From: JBBECJ01 sp963763325
Lineage (GTDB): Bacteria > Chloroflexota > Chloroflexia > Thermomicrobiales > CFX8
Assembly (NCBI GenBank): GCA_963763325.1
Contig: CAVXOL010000005.1
Coordinates: 62,001-126,000 of the forward strand
DNA length: 64,000 nt
Direction of reading: 5' to 3'
Shown here in pieces: positions 16,720 to 25,938 of the stretch. The translations under genes were made by a program, and so were the position numbers. Numbering within the stretch: position 1 is the stretch's first letter; the number at the start of each line of letters is the position of its first letter. Below the pieces are notes generated by a model. It did no database searches. It saw only the letters and a program-made list of their open reading frames with translations, and was not told the DNA's origin.

Positions 16720-17197
16720 ATGTCCAAGCCGATCGCACCATGTCTCTGGTTCAACAACAACGCCGAGGAAGCCGTCAACTACTACGTCTCGGTCTTCAAG
16801 GACTCGAAGGTGTTGCACATCGACCGCTACAGCGACGTCGGCCCCGATCCCGACGCCCCGGTCGTCTTCATCGAGTTCCAGATCAACGGGCAGCCGTTCC
16901 AGGCCATCAACGGCGGGCCGATGTTCACCTTCAGCGAGGCGATCTCGTTCTGTATTGAGTGCGCCGATCAGGACGAGCTCGATTACTACTGGAACACCCT
17001 CATCGACGACGGCGGCGAGCCAAGCCAGTGCGGCTGGCTCAAGGACAAGCTACGGCGTCTCGTGGCAGATCGTGCCGACGGTGCTCAACGACCTCATGCG
17101 CGACGCCGACCGCGAGCGCGCCGGCCAGGTCATGCGGCGGATGCTGCAGATGAGCAAGCTCGACATCGCGGACCTGCAGGCCGCCTACGACCAGTAG
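16720..17197 (+). CDS. VOC-family protein, PhnB/3-dmu-9_3-mt type (one frameshift)
   Basis: ATG 16720 with GGGAAAGGA upstream. Sequence SKPIAPCLWFNNNAEEAVNY, VFKDSKVLHIDRYSDVGPD, GQPFQAINGGPMFTFSEAIS, FCIECADQDELDYYWNTL and GGEPSQCGWLKDKYGVSWQI is the standard signature of the PhnB-like VOC branch. One extra C near 17049 (AAGCTAC for AAGTAC) moves the frame; it ends VMRRMLQMSKLDIADLQAAY. The function of the family is largely unknown; some members were named 3-demethylubiquinone methyltransferase, which is not supported biochemically. Cytoplasmic dimer expected, 158 residues. A second VOC gene follows. Confidence 0.88.
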
Positions 17198-17306
17198 CTA
17201 CCAACCGGAAATGGATGCACGAAGGAGGCATATCGGGAACGACCGGCGGAGCCGTACAGATCGACTGTCACGGATGAGTCAATCGATGAGGGAAAAGCCA
17301 CGGATC

Positions 17307-17752
17307 ATGCAACAGCCACACGTCAGCACCTACCTCAACTTCGAGCGGAGACCGAAGAGGCCTTCAACTTCTACAAGTCCGTCTTCAAGACCGAGTTCCT
17401 CGGCCCGATCATGCGCCACGGCGATGTCCCGGTGTCGGAGGGTGAGGAAGGGGCATCCGAAGAAAACAAGAACCTCATCATCAACGTCGCGCTGCCGATC
17501 CTCGGTGGCCACATCCTGATGGGCACCGATGCGGGAGAGAGCGTGCTGGGCATTCCGCTCACAATGGGCAACAACGTCCACATCGCCCTCCACCCCGACA
17601 GCCGTGAGGAGTCCGACCGCCTCTTCGCCGAACTCTCGGCGGGCGGCACGGTCGAGATGCCGATGGCGGACCAGTTCTGGGGCGACTACTACGGCGCCTT
17701 CACCGACAAGTTCGGCGTCCACTGGATGATCAACCACTCAAGCCAGTCATAA
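17307..17752 (+). CDS. VOC-family protein, PhnB-like (one frameshift)
   Basis: MQQPHVSTYLNFE from ATG 17307; one base appears missing near 17346, after which ETEEAFNFYKSVFKTEFLGP, LIINVALPILGGHILMGTDA, NNVHIALHPDSREESDRLFA and WGDYYGAFTDKFGVHWMINH follow. These are the hallmark segments of the glyoxalase-like PhnB family (about 148 residues). Upstream ATGs at 17276 and 17286 exist but the homologous start is MQQPH. It is not a recent duplicate of the preceding VOC gene, as the two differ widely. Such pairs are common and often work in antibiotic or metabolite binding, but no ligand can be inferred. Confidence 0.86.
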
Positions 17753-17973
17753 GCCCCGCCTCGTCCGGGCCGGTCACGTCCGCTGGTTATCCCAGCGCGA
17801 TACATGGCCGGTCCGGCCATCCTCTCGCGCCCACTACATTGATGACGCCAACGACCACAACACAACCGGGTACGCGCATTGCGTCAGGTGGTGACAGAGC
17901 ACCATAATGCGCTTGCAATCAGACCGGGTTACATCACAAGCAGTCGTTCGGCAATCGAACAGAGGGAGCGGGC

Positions 17974-18897
17974 ATGAACACGCGCAATACAGATGACCAG
18001 ACAGGAATCGTTGTCCAGGACTTCACGAACGCCGATGACGCCATCCGGGCCATTCAGGGACTCAAGAACGTCGGCTTCGCCGAACGCGACATCGACGTCG
18101 TCGCCCAGGATGACGCGCTCGAACAGTCGATTCGCGAGCAGGCGTTCTCCGACGAGCGGGAAGGGCCACTCTCACGGCTGGCCGGCGCCATCTCGTCGCT
18201 CGTCCGCCGCCTCACCCACCACGGCGTCGCCGAGCATCACGCGCTGGAATACACCGGCAAGGTCGAAGCCGGCCACATCCTTGTCGCGGTCGCCGCCGGT
18301 GGCCGATCGGCCCAGGCCCACGATGTCATGCACGACGGACTCGCCTACACCGGCCACCTGCACGCCACCAGCGAACGCCACCCATACCTCGACTCCAGCA
18401 CCGGCTCCGGAGCCGGCGTCGCAACCAGCCTCGGCACAGCCACCGGCATGACACCAGGCGCAGGCTACGAGGGCAACACCGGCTCGACCGCCGGGTCGTC
18501 ATCCGGCGTCCTCGGCCAGTACGCGCCGGGCGCCGACACCCGCAACCCCAGCGACGACTTCCCCGGCCACGAGGCCCACGTCGAGGGCGACATGCGCGGG
18601 ATGACCTCGGCCGAGGCCAATGCGATGGACTACCGCGCCATCAGCGCCGATGAGGAGATCGAAGGCGAAGGCGACACGCCACTCCACGACATCGCCCCCG
18701 AAGGCTCCGCCGACGCCGTCGAGACCGGAATCTTCAACACCGGCAGCGGCTCAACCGGCAACCCGATCCTTGACATGAGCATCGGAACGACCGCTGGCGT
18801 CACCCCCAGCATCGACACCCTCATCGGCGAGGAAGAAGGCGAAGGCTACACCGAACCCGAAGGCCAGCCGGACGACGATGACGAAGAGGATGGATAA
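17974..18897 (+). CDS. General-stress-type (YflT-like) protein with long acidic low-complexity tail
   Basis: 307 residues, GAGGGAG before the ATG. Residues 8-115 (IVVQDFTNADDAIRAIQGLK, FAERDIDVVAQDD, EAGHILVAVAAGGRSAQAHD) resemble the heat-induced YflT/GsiB-partner domain found in stress proteins, where a beta-alpha-beta unit ends in 'GxilVaVxaxxr..a'. The last 170 residues are Gly/Ser/Thr-rich and then strongly acidic (IGEEEGEGYTEPEGQPDDDD), with no cysteines or membrane segment, and are probably disordered. Similar two-part proteins are common in desiccation- and radiation-tolerant bacteria. It stands alone, with 220 bp of non-coding DNA upstream, and is likely individually regulated. The function is inferred only from the N-terminal domain. 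Confidence 0.7.
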   Translation: MNTRNTDDQTGIVVQDFTNADDAIRAIQGLKNVGFAERDIDVVAQDDALEQSIREQAFSDEREGPLSRLAGAISSLVRRLTHHGVAEHHALEYTGKVEAGHILVAVAAGGRSAQAHDVMHDGLAYTGHLHATSERHPYLDSSTGSGAGVATSLGTATGMTPGAGYEGNTGSTAGSSSGVLGQYAPGADTRNPSDDFPGHEAHVEGDMRGMTSAEANAMDYRAISADEEIEGEGDTPLHDIAPEGSADAVETGIFNTGSGSTGNPILDMSIGTTAGVTPSIDTLIGEEEGEGYTEPEGQPDDDDEEDG

Positions 18898-19094
18898 GTA
18901 GGCGTTACCTGCAAGAGTTCAGACTGGTTGCACGTGAGGTCGAACGCGGCTGACTCCGGCGTGCCCTTGCCGCAATTTCATTGCAACGCCCACGTTCGAC
19001 GGAATCCATGGTACCGAATGCCGGTAAAGATTACGCTTAACCGCACTCGAATGCTACAACGAATGTAGAAGGTGTTCGGCGCATGGAGTCCGCA

Positions 19095-19590
19095 CTAAAT
19101 CGAGCGTAATGCCCATCCCGAGTAGTTCGAGTTCGTCGATGTCGTCAAGGTCGAGCATCGATGCTTGACTACGGGCGCGAGAAACACCTCGAACATGTCC
19201 GGCGAGGAGTTTGTAAGTCGCTCACCGAGCCGGCGATACCGTCGGACTGCACGGAGGTCAATCCGGGTTGCGTTTCCCATACGTCGAATAACCATCGTGA
19301 AGCAGTCCCACATACGCATCTCAGAATGACATTCGAGCATTCAGAGTCAGGCTTGGGTGCATCACGCAAGCGCCCATCCGACGGCCATGATATGCCGTAG
19401 GACATCGATGCCCGCAACTTCTGGGAATGGGATTTGCGTCGCTCTCATACGCCTCGACTAACATGCTGAGATCATCAAGGTACTGCTCCTCAAGCTCTGA
19501 GAGTTCGCCCTTGTCCAGCAGGCGATCGATCGCCGCGACAGCATTATTGAGTTGATCGTCCGTGAGGATCGAAACTTCACTACCCGTCAT
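19095..19590 (-). pseudogene. Decayed or frameshifted HigA-like antitoxin
   Basis: The intact beginning (ATG 19590) reads MTGSEVSILTDDQLNNAVAA, LDKGELSELEEQYLDDLSML and VEAYESDANPIP, the non-HTH N-terminal region of HigA-type antitoxins (LEExYLxxLxxLVxAYExxxxPIP). One extra C near 19429 breaks the frame; the other frame continues EVAGIDVLRHIMAVGW, as in HigA (PxVLRxLM). Further downstream only scraps match the helix-turn-helix end, such as YRRLGERLTNSSPDMFEVF. At least three frame changes are needed, so decay is as likely as sequencing error. Its start overlaps the end of the 71-codon gene upstream by 11 bp, a toxin-antitoxin-like arrangement. Base composition here is clearly less GC-rich than in the neighbours, suggesting transfer. 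Confidence 0.6.
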
Positions 19591-19795
19591 GGAGTGTGAT
19601 CCCGCTCAGCCCAAGCTTCCGAGCCGCCGCATTCAGCGACTCCCGGTCCTGCTGCTTGAGCGGCTGATTGGTTGAGACGAACCGGTTCATTCCGTGGACA
19701 ACACCGACCTCGCCTGTTCGTCTCCGAATTGCAATCGTCCGCAAGACGCGGCGAAGGACATCAGCTTCATCAGAGGTCAATCGGACCTCACTCAT
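19580..19795 (-). CDS. Small hypothetical protein upstream of HigA-like gene
   Basis: 71 residues (MSEVRLTSDEADVLRRVLRT to LGLSGITLHDG), ATG 19795 with AGGAG four to nine bases upstream. It is a basic protein with a central RTGEVGVVHGMNRFVST that looks conserved in kind (a GxxGxxHGxxRFVST turn), but I cannot name the family. It overlaps the HigA-like reading frame by 11 bp in the same direction, so the two were one operon. It could be the toxin or an accessory protein of that pair; no ribonuclease motif of HigB (RelE fold) is visible, so a toxin role is only a guess from context. Confidence 0.55.
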   Translation of the reverse strand: MSEVRLTSDEADVLRRVLRTIAIRRRTGEVGVVHGMNRFVSTNQPLKQQDRESLNAAARKLGLSGITLHDG

Positions 19796-19815
19796 GGCAT
19801 CTCCTGAACTGCGAA

Positions 19816-22737
19816 TTACACCAATCCATGCTCGAAAGCGAACGCCGTCGCTGCCGTGCGGGAGTTGACGCCGAGCTTGTTGTAGACCGACTGCAGGTGC
19901 CTGGCGACCGTCCGCGGGGAGATGAAGAGGGCTTCGGCGACGTCGGCATCGGTCATGCCCTTGGCGACCAGTTGGAGGACCTCGACCTCGCGGACCGAGA
20001 GGCCGCCGGCGGTTCGGAGGACTGGCCTGGCCGGCTGCCGTCGCTCGATCTCAGCGGCGCGTTCCAGGGCGGGCACGGCGCCAAGCCGCTCAAAGACCTC
20101 GCGGGCAGCTTCCAGCAGCGGCGCGATCTCCGACTCCCTGCCCATCGCCAGCACCAGTTCGGCCTGGCTGAGTTGGGTCAGCGCCCGTTCGTATGCCGCG
20201 CCGCAGGCGTCGGCCAGCCGCCGTGACTCGTCGAGCGCCAGCGCTGCTGATTCAAACGCGCCACTGGCCGTGTCCCGATCGCCGAGGAAACGCAGCACAG
20301 CCAGCAGCACCAGCGGTTGACGCGGGACGCGGGCGCGATCGAGCGCGGCCTGTGCCAGATCGCGTGCCTGCGCCGAGTCGCCTTCCTGCAACCGCAGCCG
20401 TGCCCGGAGCAGCAAGCCGGATGCGCGGTCGGTCAGCCGGTCCGACCAGTCGAGCCAGTAGTCATGAGCATCAATCCACTCGCGCGCCAGATCCAGCCGC
20501 CCCTCGTCGAGCGCCAACTCGGCGGCGACCCGTTGCAGCGCCAGCGTCCGGACGAAGAACGGGCTGCTCGGCTCTGTCTGGGTCCCGTGCGGGATACCAA
20601 CCTGGACCCGCGCCCAGGCCGATTCCCACTGGCCACGCGACCGTTCGATCTCGGCCATCGCCGCCAGACAGTCGACGCGCAGGAAGCTGGTCGTCTGGTA
20701 CTCCTGCGCCCCCTCCCAGGCTTCGTCCCAGTCGCCGCGCGCGATCTGCTCCGGGAAGAGCGCCAGCAGCGGCCGGCCATCGCGGTAGGCCGTGCCGGTC
20801 GTTGTCTGGACCCAGAGGCGCGCGTACTCGTCCCGCACTTCGCTGCGCGCATCGAGGTCAGCCGGGTAGTAGATCAGGACCGCCTCCAGCAACACCCACT
20901 TGAGCGCCGCCGCCGCCATGAAATTGTTGCCCAGACCGGCAAAGTGCTGGCTGGCCCGTTCGAGCGCCGCCCGTCCCTCGTCGGGCTTGCCGGTCGCGGC
21001 ATAGGCCAGGCCCAGCCCGAACAGTGCATGCGCGATCTCGCTGTGGTGCGCTGGCGAAAGCTCACCCTGCTGACGCGCCAGACAGCCCTCGCCGACCCGG
21101 ATTGCGTCGTCAAAGCGGCCATGGTGCGCCAGCCACTGGGTCAGCGGCCCCTGGCTCCCGGCGTAGCCGCGCCCCATCGAGAGCACCCGTTCGTGGTCTT
21201 CCGGCGAGAGCGCGTCGTATGCCTCGACCGCCTGCCGTAGCTCGGCCAATGTGTTCTCGCCGATGAACCCCCGGATCCGCGCCCGGCTCCAGAGGACGAT
21301 CGCGTTCAGCGCGCGGTCCTGGACCTGCTCGGTCAGCCAGGCAGCCTGCTCCAGATAGCCCAGCGCCCGCTGCGGATCGTTGTACCGGTACGCCTCGGCC
21401 AGGTTGCACAGCAGCCAGCCGCGCTCCGCTGCCGAGTCGTCGTCCCGCTCCAGCAGCCGCAGGGCCTGCTCGTAGCGCTCGACGGCATCCTGTGTCGCCC
21501 GCGCCCGCCCGGCCCGCTCACCAGCGTTGACCAGCCAGTGGGCCGCCCGTGGGTCACCGGCTCGCTCCAGATGATGGGCGACCGTGTCGGGATCGGCGTT
21601 GGGCCTCGTCGCCAGAATCTCGCCGATCTTGCGGTGCCAGGCCAGCCGCCGTGGCAGCAACATCCCATCGTAGAGCGCCTCACGCACCAGCGCGTGATCG
21701 AAGCGCAATCCCGCCCCACCCGGCAGTTCGACCAGCAGCCGCGCCGCCAGCGCCTGCTCGATCGTGCGGTGCAGCGCGTCGTCATCGGCGCCGGCCGCCT
21801 CCCGCCAGAGCGATAGCGGTACCTCGGTCCCGATCACCGCCGCGACCTGCAACAGTTGCTGCGCCTCGTCATCCAGCCAGGCGACGTGGGTATCGATAAT
21901 CTGCCGGATCAGCAGCGGCACCTGCGTCTCGGAGAGATCACCGAGCCGCCAGGTTCCGCCCGACGCCACCAGCAGGCCGTCATGCTCCAGCGAGCGCAGC
22001 AGCTCTTCCGTGAAGAACGGGTTCCCCTCGGCATAGTGGTCGAGGTACTGGACCAGCCGCTCTTCCTCGTCGTCCGGCAGGTCGTAGCGGTCAACCACCA
22101 GCTGTCGGATCGACTCGCTGGCGATCCGCCGCAGGCTGACCCGCACCGGCCGAGCCTCGCGCACGAACTGCGGCAGGTAGCGATAGAGCGGCGATTGCGC
22201 CGTCAGCTCGACATCGCGGTAGGTGACGAAGATCAGCAGCCGCACATCGCGCAGCGAGCGAGCGATGAAGCGCAGCAACTCCAGGCTGGCCGGCTCGGCC
22301 CAGTGCTGGTCCTCAAGCACCAGCACGACCGGCTTTCGCGCCGCCAACTCGCGGAAGAACTCCAGCATCTGCGAAAACAGGACGTCCTGGCTCGGCGCGG
22401 CCAGCGCCCCTTCGCCACCGGCCAGCGGCGGTACCGGCGGCAACCCTTCGCGCGGCAGGTCGCCGGACAACAGCTCGCTCCACGGCCCGTACGGCGGCGT
22501 CATCGCCAGCTCGTAGCAGCCACCGAACAGCACCAGCGCACCAAGATCGTGCGCATCAGCCGCCAATGTCTCGACCAGCGCCGTCTTGCCGATCCCCGCC
22601 TCGCCGCCGATCAGAACGAGCCGGCCATGCCCGTTGAATGCCTCCCGCAGGCTCTCGCGCAGCAACGCAACCTCCGCCTCCCGCCCATAGAGGGCCGGAC
22701 GCGTCTGAAGCTGCGACACGGACTGGGAGAGTGGCAT
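19816..22737 (-). CDS. Large ATP-binding LuxR-family regulator (LAL)
   Basis: The frame is open from 22881. I place the start at ATG 22737 (MPLSQSVSQLQTRPAL) because conserved sequence begins with YGREAEVALLRESL; no strong ribosome site decides. About 973 residues. Walker A GGEAGIGKTAL and Walker B PVVLVLEDQHWAEPASL, then LLIFVTYRDVEL, form the NTPase. A long TPR-like helical region fills residues 350-880. The C-terminus is a LuxR helix-turn-helix (LSVREVEVLQLVAKGMTDAD, ISPRTVARHLQSVYNKLG). Proteins of this MalT/LAL type couple ligand binding on the TPR solenoid to ATP-dependent oligomerisation and promoter activation. The nearest divergent gene is the double GNAT protein, a possible target. 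No frameshift over almost 3 kb. Confidence 0.9.
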   Translation of the reverse strand: MPLSQSVSQLQTRPALYGREAEVALLRESLREAFNGHGRLVLIGGEAGIGKTALVETLAADAHDLGALVLFGGCYELAMTPPYGPWSELLSGDLPREGLPPVPPLAGGEGALAAPSQDVLFSQMLEFFRELAARKPVVLVLEDQHWAEPASLELLRFIARSLRDVRLLIFVTYRDVELTAQSPLYRYLPQFVREARPVRVSLRRIASESIRQLVVDRYDLPDDEEERLVQYLDHYAEGNPFFTEELLRSLEHDGLLVASGGTWRLGDLSETQVPLLIRQIIDTHVAWLDDEAQQLLQVAAVIGTEVPLSLWREAAGADDDALHRTIEQALAARLLVELPGGAGLRFDHALVREALYDGMLLPRRLAWHRKIGEILATRPNADPDTVAHHLERAGDPRAAHWLVNAGERAGRARATQDAVERYEQALRLLERDDDSAAERGWLLCNLAEAYRYNDPQRALGYLEQAAWLTEQVQDRALNAIVLWSRARIRGFIGENTLAELRQAVEAYDALSPEDHERVLSMGRGYAGSQGPLTQWLAHHGRFDDAIRVGEGCLARQQGELSPAHHSEIAHALFGLGLAYAATGKPDEGRAALERASQHFAGLGNNFMAAAALKWVLLEAVLIYYPADLDARSEVRDEYARLWVQTTTGTAYRDGRPLLALFPEQIARGDWDEAWEGAQEYQTTSFLRVDCLAAMAEIERSRGQWESAWARVQVGIPHGTQTEPSSPFFVRTLALQRVAAELALDEGRLDLAREWIDAHDYWLDWSDRLTDRASGLLLRARLRLQEGDSAQARDLAQAALDRARVPRQPLVLLAVLRFLGDRDTASGAFESAALALDESRRLADACGAAYERALTQLSQAELVLAMGRESEIAPLLEAAREVFERLGAVPALERAAEIERRQPARPVLRTAGGLSVREVEVLQLVAKGMTDADVAEALFISPRTVARHLQSVYNKLGVNSRTAATAFAFEHGLV

Positions 22738-22963
22738 CGCCGTGACAATCCCGCTCGATGGAAGATCGATCGTCACAAGATTGACGCTGGCGCAGTCGCG
22801 ACAGGGATTGAATATAGCACGTATGCCGATTGCGTAATTGTGACTACTCCTGCCCTCTGATCGACCGCATCGATTGGTCATCTCAGCCGATGGTCCCGGC
22901 TGCCACGATGCCTACGATGACGCGGTGGCGACGACGGCGTCGCCTGCGTACAAGGAGGTATCC

Positions 22964-23980
22964 ATGATCGTCCGCGATGCATCGCCGGCTGACGGCGCTG
23001 CCCTGCTTCAGGCGATGGAGAGTTGTCCACAGGGCACTGACCTCGTCATTACACTCACCAACGCACCCGACTTCTTCAACCGCTCCCGCATCTACGAGCA
23101 CGCGCGCGTCTTCATTGCCGAAGAGGATGGGCAGATAGCCGGCTCAGCCGCCTATGCGATCCGCACCGTCCAGATCGACGGTCGCCCTGTCCGCGTCGGC
23201 TACGAGTTCCAGTACTTCGTCTCGGCAGCCTTCCAGCGCCGTGGCGTCGCGTCGCTCCTGCGCGAGCGGATCGAACAGGGGCTGATCGAGGACGGCGCAG
23301 AATTGACCACCGCCCTCATCATCTGCACCAACCAGCCCTCGATCCGGCTCTTCGAACGCTCCGGGTTCGCCTGCGAACGGCTCGTGTCGGCCACGATGCT
23401 GCGCACGACGGCCAAGGCCGGTCTCCACCCCGGCCACAACGTCCGCCCAGCCCGCCAGGACGACCTGCCGGCGATTGCCGAGCTGCGCAACGCAACCTGG
23501 GCGAACAGCGACTATTTCACGCCACTCGATGCCAACAACCTCGCAGCCACGATCGAGCGCACACCAGGTTGCAGCCTCGACACGCTCTACGTCCTTGAGG
23601 ACGCCGGCCAGATCGTCGCCAGCGCCGGCCTCTGGCGCTGGCGCGACATCCAGCAGATCAACACCGTCTCGATCAGCGCGATGGCACAGGAGCGCCTGCC
23701 GGACATGCGCGCCGGCGAGAGTTGGCGGCACTGGGGGCTGACGCCAGTCGGCTTTCGTCACCCATCGGACCTGACCAGACTGCTCGGCCCGATCCGACAA
23801 GTTGCCCGAGCCAACGGCATCGACCTGCTCGGCGTCGTCGTCGATCCGGCCCACCCGATCAAGGAAGCCGTCTGCGACCTCCCAGGCTTCGAGATCGCGA
23901 TCGGCCTCTTCGTCAAGCCCCTCAGGTACACCACTACCCCGGCCAACCGCCCCGTCTATGTCGATGTGACCGATATCTGA
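22964..23980 (+). CDS. Tandem GNAT-family N-acetyltransferase
   Basis: 338 residues from ATG 22964 with AAGGAGG at 22952-22958. The first GNAT domain (1-150) contains motif A as FVSAAFQRRGVASLLRERIE (Q/RxxGxA acetyl-CoA loop) and IRLFERSGFACERL in motif B. The second (160-330) starts VRPARQDDLPAIAELRNATW but lacks a clear RxxGxG loop, so it is probably a structural or substrate-binding pseudo-GNAT domain. Double-GNAT proteins of this size act on small amines, antibiotics or protein N-termini; the substrate is unknown. It is divergent from the LAL regulator and followed 24 bp after its stop by the 24004-24156 inverted-repeat element. Confidence 0.85.
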   Translation: MIVRDASPADGAALLQAMESCPQGTDLVITLTNAPDFFNRSRIYEHARVFIAEEDGQIAGSAAYAIRTVQIDGRPVRVGYEFQYFVSAAFQRRGVASLLRERIEQGLIEDGAELTTALIICTNQPSIRLFERSGFACERLVSATMLRTTAKAGLHPGHNVRPARQDDLPAIAELRNATWANSDYFTPLDANNLAATIERTPGCSLDTLYVLEDAGQIVASAGLWRWRDIQQINTVSISAMAQERLPDMRAGESWRHWGLTPVGFRHPSDLTRLLGPIRQVARANGIDLLGVVVDPAHPIKEAVCDLPGFEIAIGLFVKPLRYTTTPANRPVYVDVTDI

Positions 23981-24003
23981 CGAGTGCTGAGGGTGGGACG
24001 AGT

Positions 24004-24156
24004 GGTTGGGTGTCATCCTGAGCCCGCAGCGAAGGATCGCCTTAGCGTGAGACAGGGAGTGCGCAGGAGGCCGCAAATCGTCTGGCCCGTCCTGGGACCG
24101 CCCTGTCATCCAACGCCGGGCGATCCTTCGCTGCGGCTCAGGATGGCAACCCAACC
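24004..24156. repeat. MITE-like element: 36-bp near-perfect inverted repeat with 81-bp spacer
   Basis: The left arm 24004-24039 and right arm 24121-24156 are reverse complements with only a few differences; their core is CATCCTGAGCC(C)GCAGCGAAGGATCG. A second inverted pair, GACAGGG (24051-24057) / CCCTGTC (24111-24117), lies inside. The architecture (long arms, about 80-bp spacer, nested palindrome, between two genes) is the same as the 2633-2794 element, though the arm sequence differs. Confidence 0.85.
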
Positions 24157-24217
24157 AGTGGTGACAGCGCCACTCTACCCAACTAGCACTCCGAGACCCA
24201 GCAATTGGAGTCCCACC

Positions 24218-25809
24218 ATGCCCGCTCGCCCGAACGCCGTCATGTCTGTCATCTGCGCCACCGTCTTCATGCTGCTGCTCGACGCGACGATCGTGAACGT
24301 CGCCCAGGCGCGCATTCGGGAGAGCCTCGACGCCAGCCTGACCCAGATGCAGTGGATCATCGACGCCTATTTGCTGACCTTCACGATCCTGCTGCTGGCC
24401 TCGGGCCGGCTCGGCGACATCTTCGGCAGGCGACGCATGTTCCGGATCGGCATCGCCATCTTCACCGTCGCTTCGCTGCTCTGCGCCGCCGCCAGTCTGC
24501 TCAGCGATCTGACCGGACTCTCCGGCGCCGCGATCCTGATCGGCGCTCGCGCGCTGCAAGGTGTCGGGACCGCCGCCATCATGCCGCAGTCGATGGCGCT
24601 CGTCTCCGTCGCCTTCCCGCCCAACCGGCGTGGCTCGGCCTACGGCACGATCAGCGCCGTCAGCGCAATCGCTGCCGCCGCCGGACCGATCAGTGGTGGT
24701 CTGATCCTCACCTCGCTGAGCTGGGAATGGATCTTTCTGATCAACATCCCGCCCGGTATCGCCGTCTTCCTCGCTGCCCGCCGGAAGCTGCCGGAAGCGT
24801 CCGATCCACTTGCCAGCCGCCGGCTCGACCTGCCCGGCATGCTGCTCTCCGGCGCCGGACTGCTGGCCGTCGTCGTCGCGATCATCGAAGGCGCACACTA
24901 CGGCTGGCTCCACCCCGCCATCCTCGGCCTGGCCATCTCCGGGCTCCTGTTGCTGACCGTCTTCGTGTTCTGGCAACACCACGCACCCGACCCGATGATG
25001 AAGCTGGAACTGTTCAAGATTCGGAACTTCTGGGCCGGGAACCTCGCGATGGCGCTCATCAACATCGCCGTTCACGGCGTCGCGCTGCCGCTGGCCGTCT
25101 TCCTTCAAGGACCGGCCGGCTACTCGCCGCTGAAAGCCGGCATTGTCATCGCGCCGTCGGCCCTCTGCATGGCCATCATCTCGCCGCTGGCGGGCAGGCT
25201 CAGCGACCGGATCGGCGCGCGACGGCTGCTCGGCGGCGGATTCGTGCTGATCGCGGCCGGGCTGCTCCTGCTGGCAGGGGAAGCCGAGCGCGACGTCTCG
25301 TTCCCAACCGCGCTGGTCGCAATGGCCATCATCGGCGTCGGCTGCGGGTTCGGCTTCTCCCAGGCCAATGCCGTCCCGATGCGCGATGCCCCCGTCCGCA
25401 TCGCCGGCAGCGCGGCCGGGATCGTCAACACGACGCGCGGCACCGCCCAGCTGCTCGGCATCACCGTCCTCTCCTCGCTGCTCGGCTGGCTGGCCGCCAG
25501 CAACGCCCGCGACAGTCTGGCAAGCAGCGCCCTGCCCGACCGCACCCACGATCAGATCATCGACGCCGTCGGTCAGGGCCGCTTCGACCACCTCCCAACG
25601 ATCGGCACACCCGCCGACCAGCTCCAGATCGCGGCCCTTACTCCCGACCTCCAGGCCGCCTTCGGCGACGCCATGCGCCTCACCCTGCTCGTCACCGCCC
25701 TCGTCGCGATGCCGGCGCCACCGCCGCCCTCCTCGTCCGCGACCATCTCTCCGAGCGAGCAATCACTGGGCAGCGCATTGTCGAACCGTTACACCAGCCA
25801 GACCTCTAG
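24218..25809 (+). CDS. DHA2-family (EmrB/QacA) MFS drug exporter (one late frameshift)
   Basis: MPARPNAVMSVICATVFMLL from ATG 24218 with TTGGAG at 24205-24210. It shows DHA2 hallmarks: LDATIVNVAQARIRESL in helix 1, QWIIDAYLLTFTILLLASGR, LGDIFGRRRMFRIG (loop 2-3), RALQGVGTAAIMPQSMALV (motif C region), SWEWIFLINIPPG and LSDRIGARRLLGGGF. 14 helices expected. Near 25712 the frame shifts; the other frame ends AGATAALLVRDHLSERAITG and stops at 25809, the natural end. About 530 residues. These proton antiporters expel drugs and dyes. No MarR/TetR regulator is next to it. Confidence 0.9.
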
Positions 25810-25938
25810 TCCCAGGAGGCATGCGGCGTTACACTGATCGCACCTCAGGTTCACCACGCATCTGGTGAGAGCAGCTTCGGGGCTAACAATTCCGCCACGC
25901 TGCGCCTCTCGCACCGGAACAGGAGAACCTCAACTGCG

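Noticed and set aside
24004..24156. CRISPR repeat unit
   Set aside because: There are only two arms in inverted orientation and no regularly spaced direct repeats.
23144..25762. Minus-strand open frame of 872 codons across the GNAT and DHA2 genes
   Set aside because: It spans two unrelated plus-strand genes and an inverted repeat and shows no protein motifs; an antisense artefact of codon bias.
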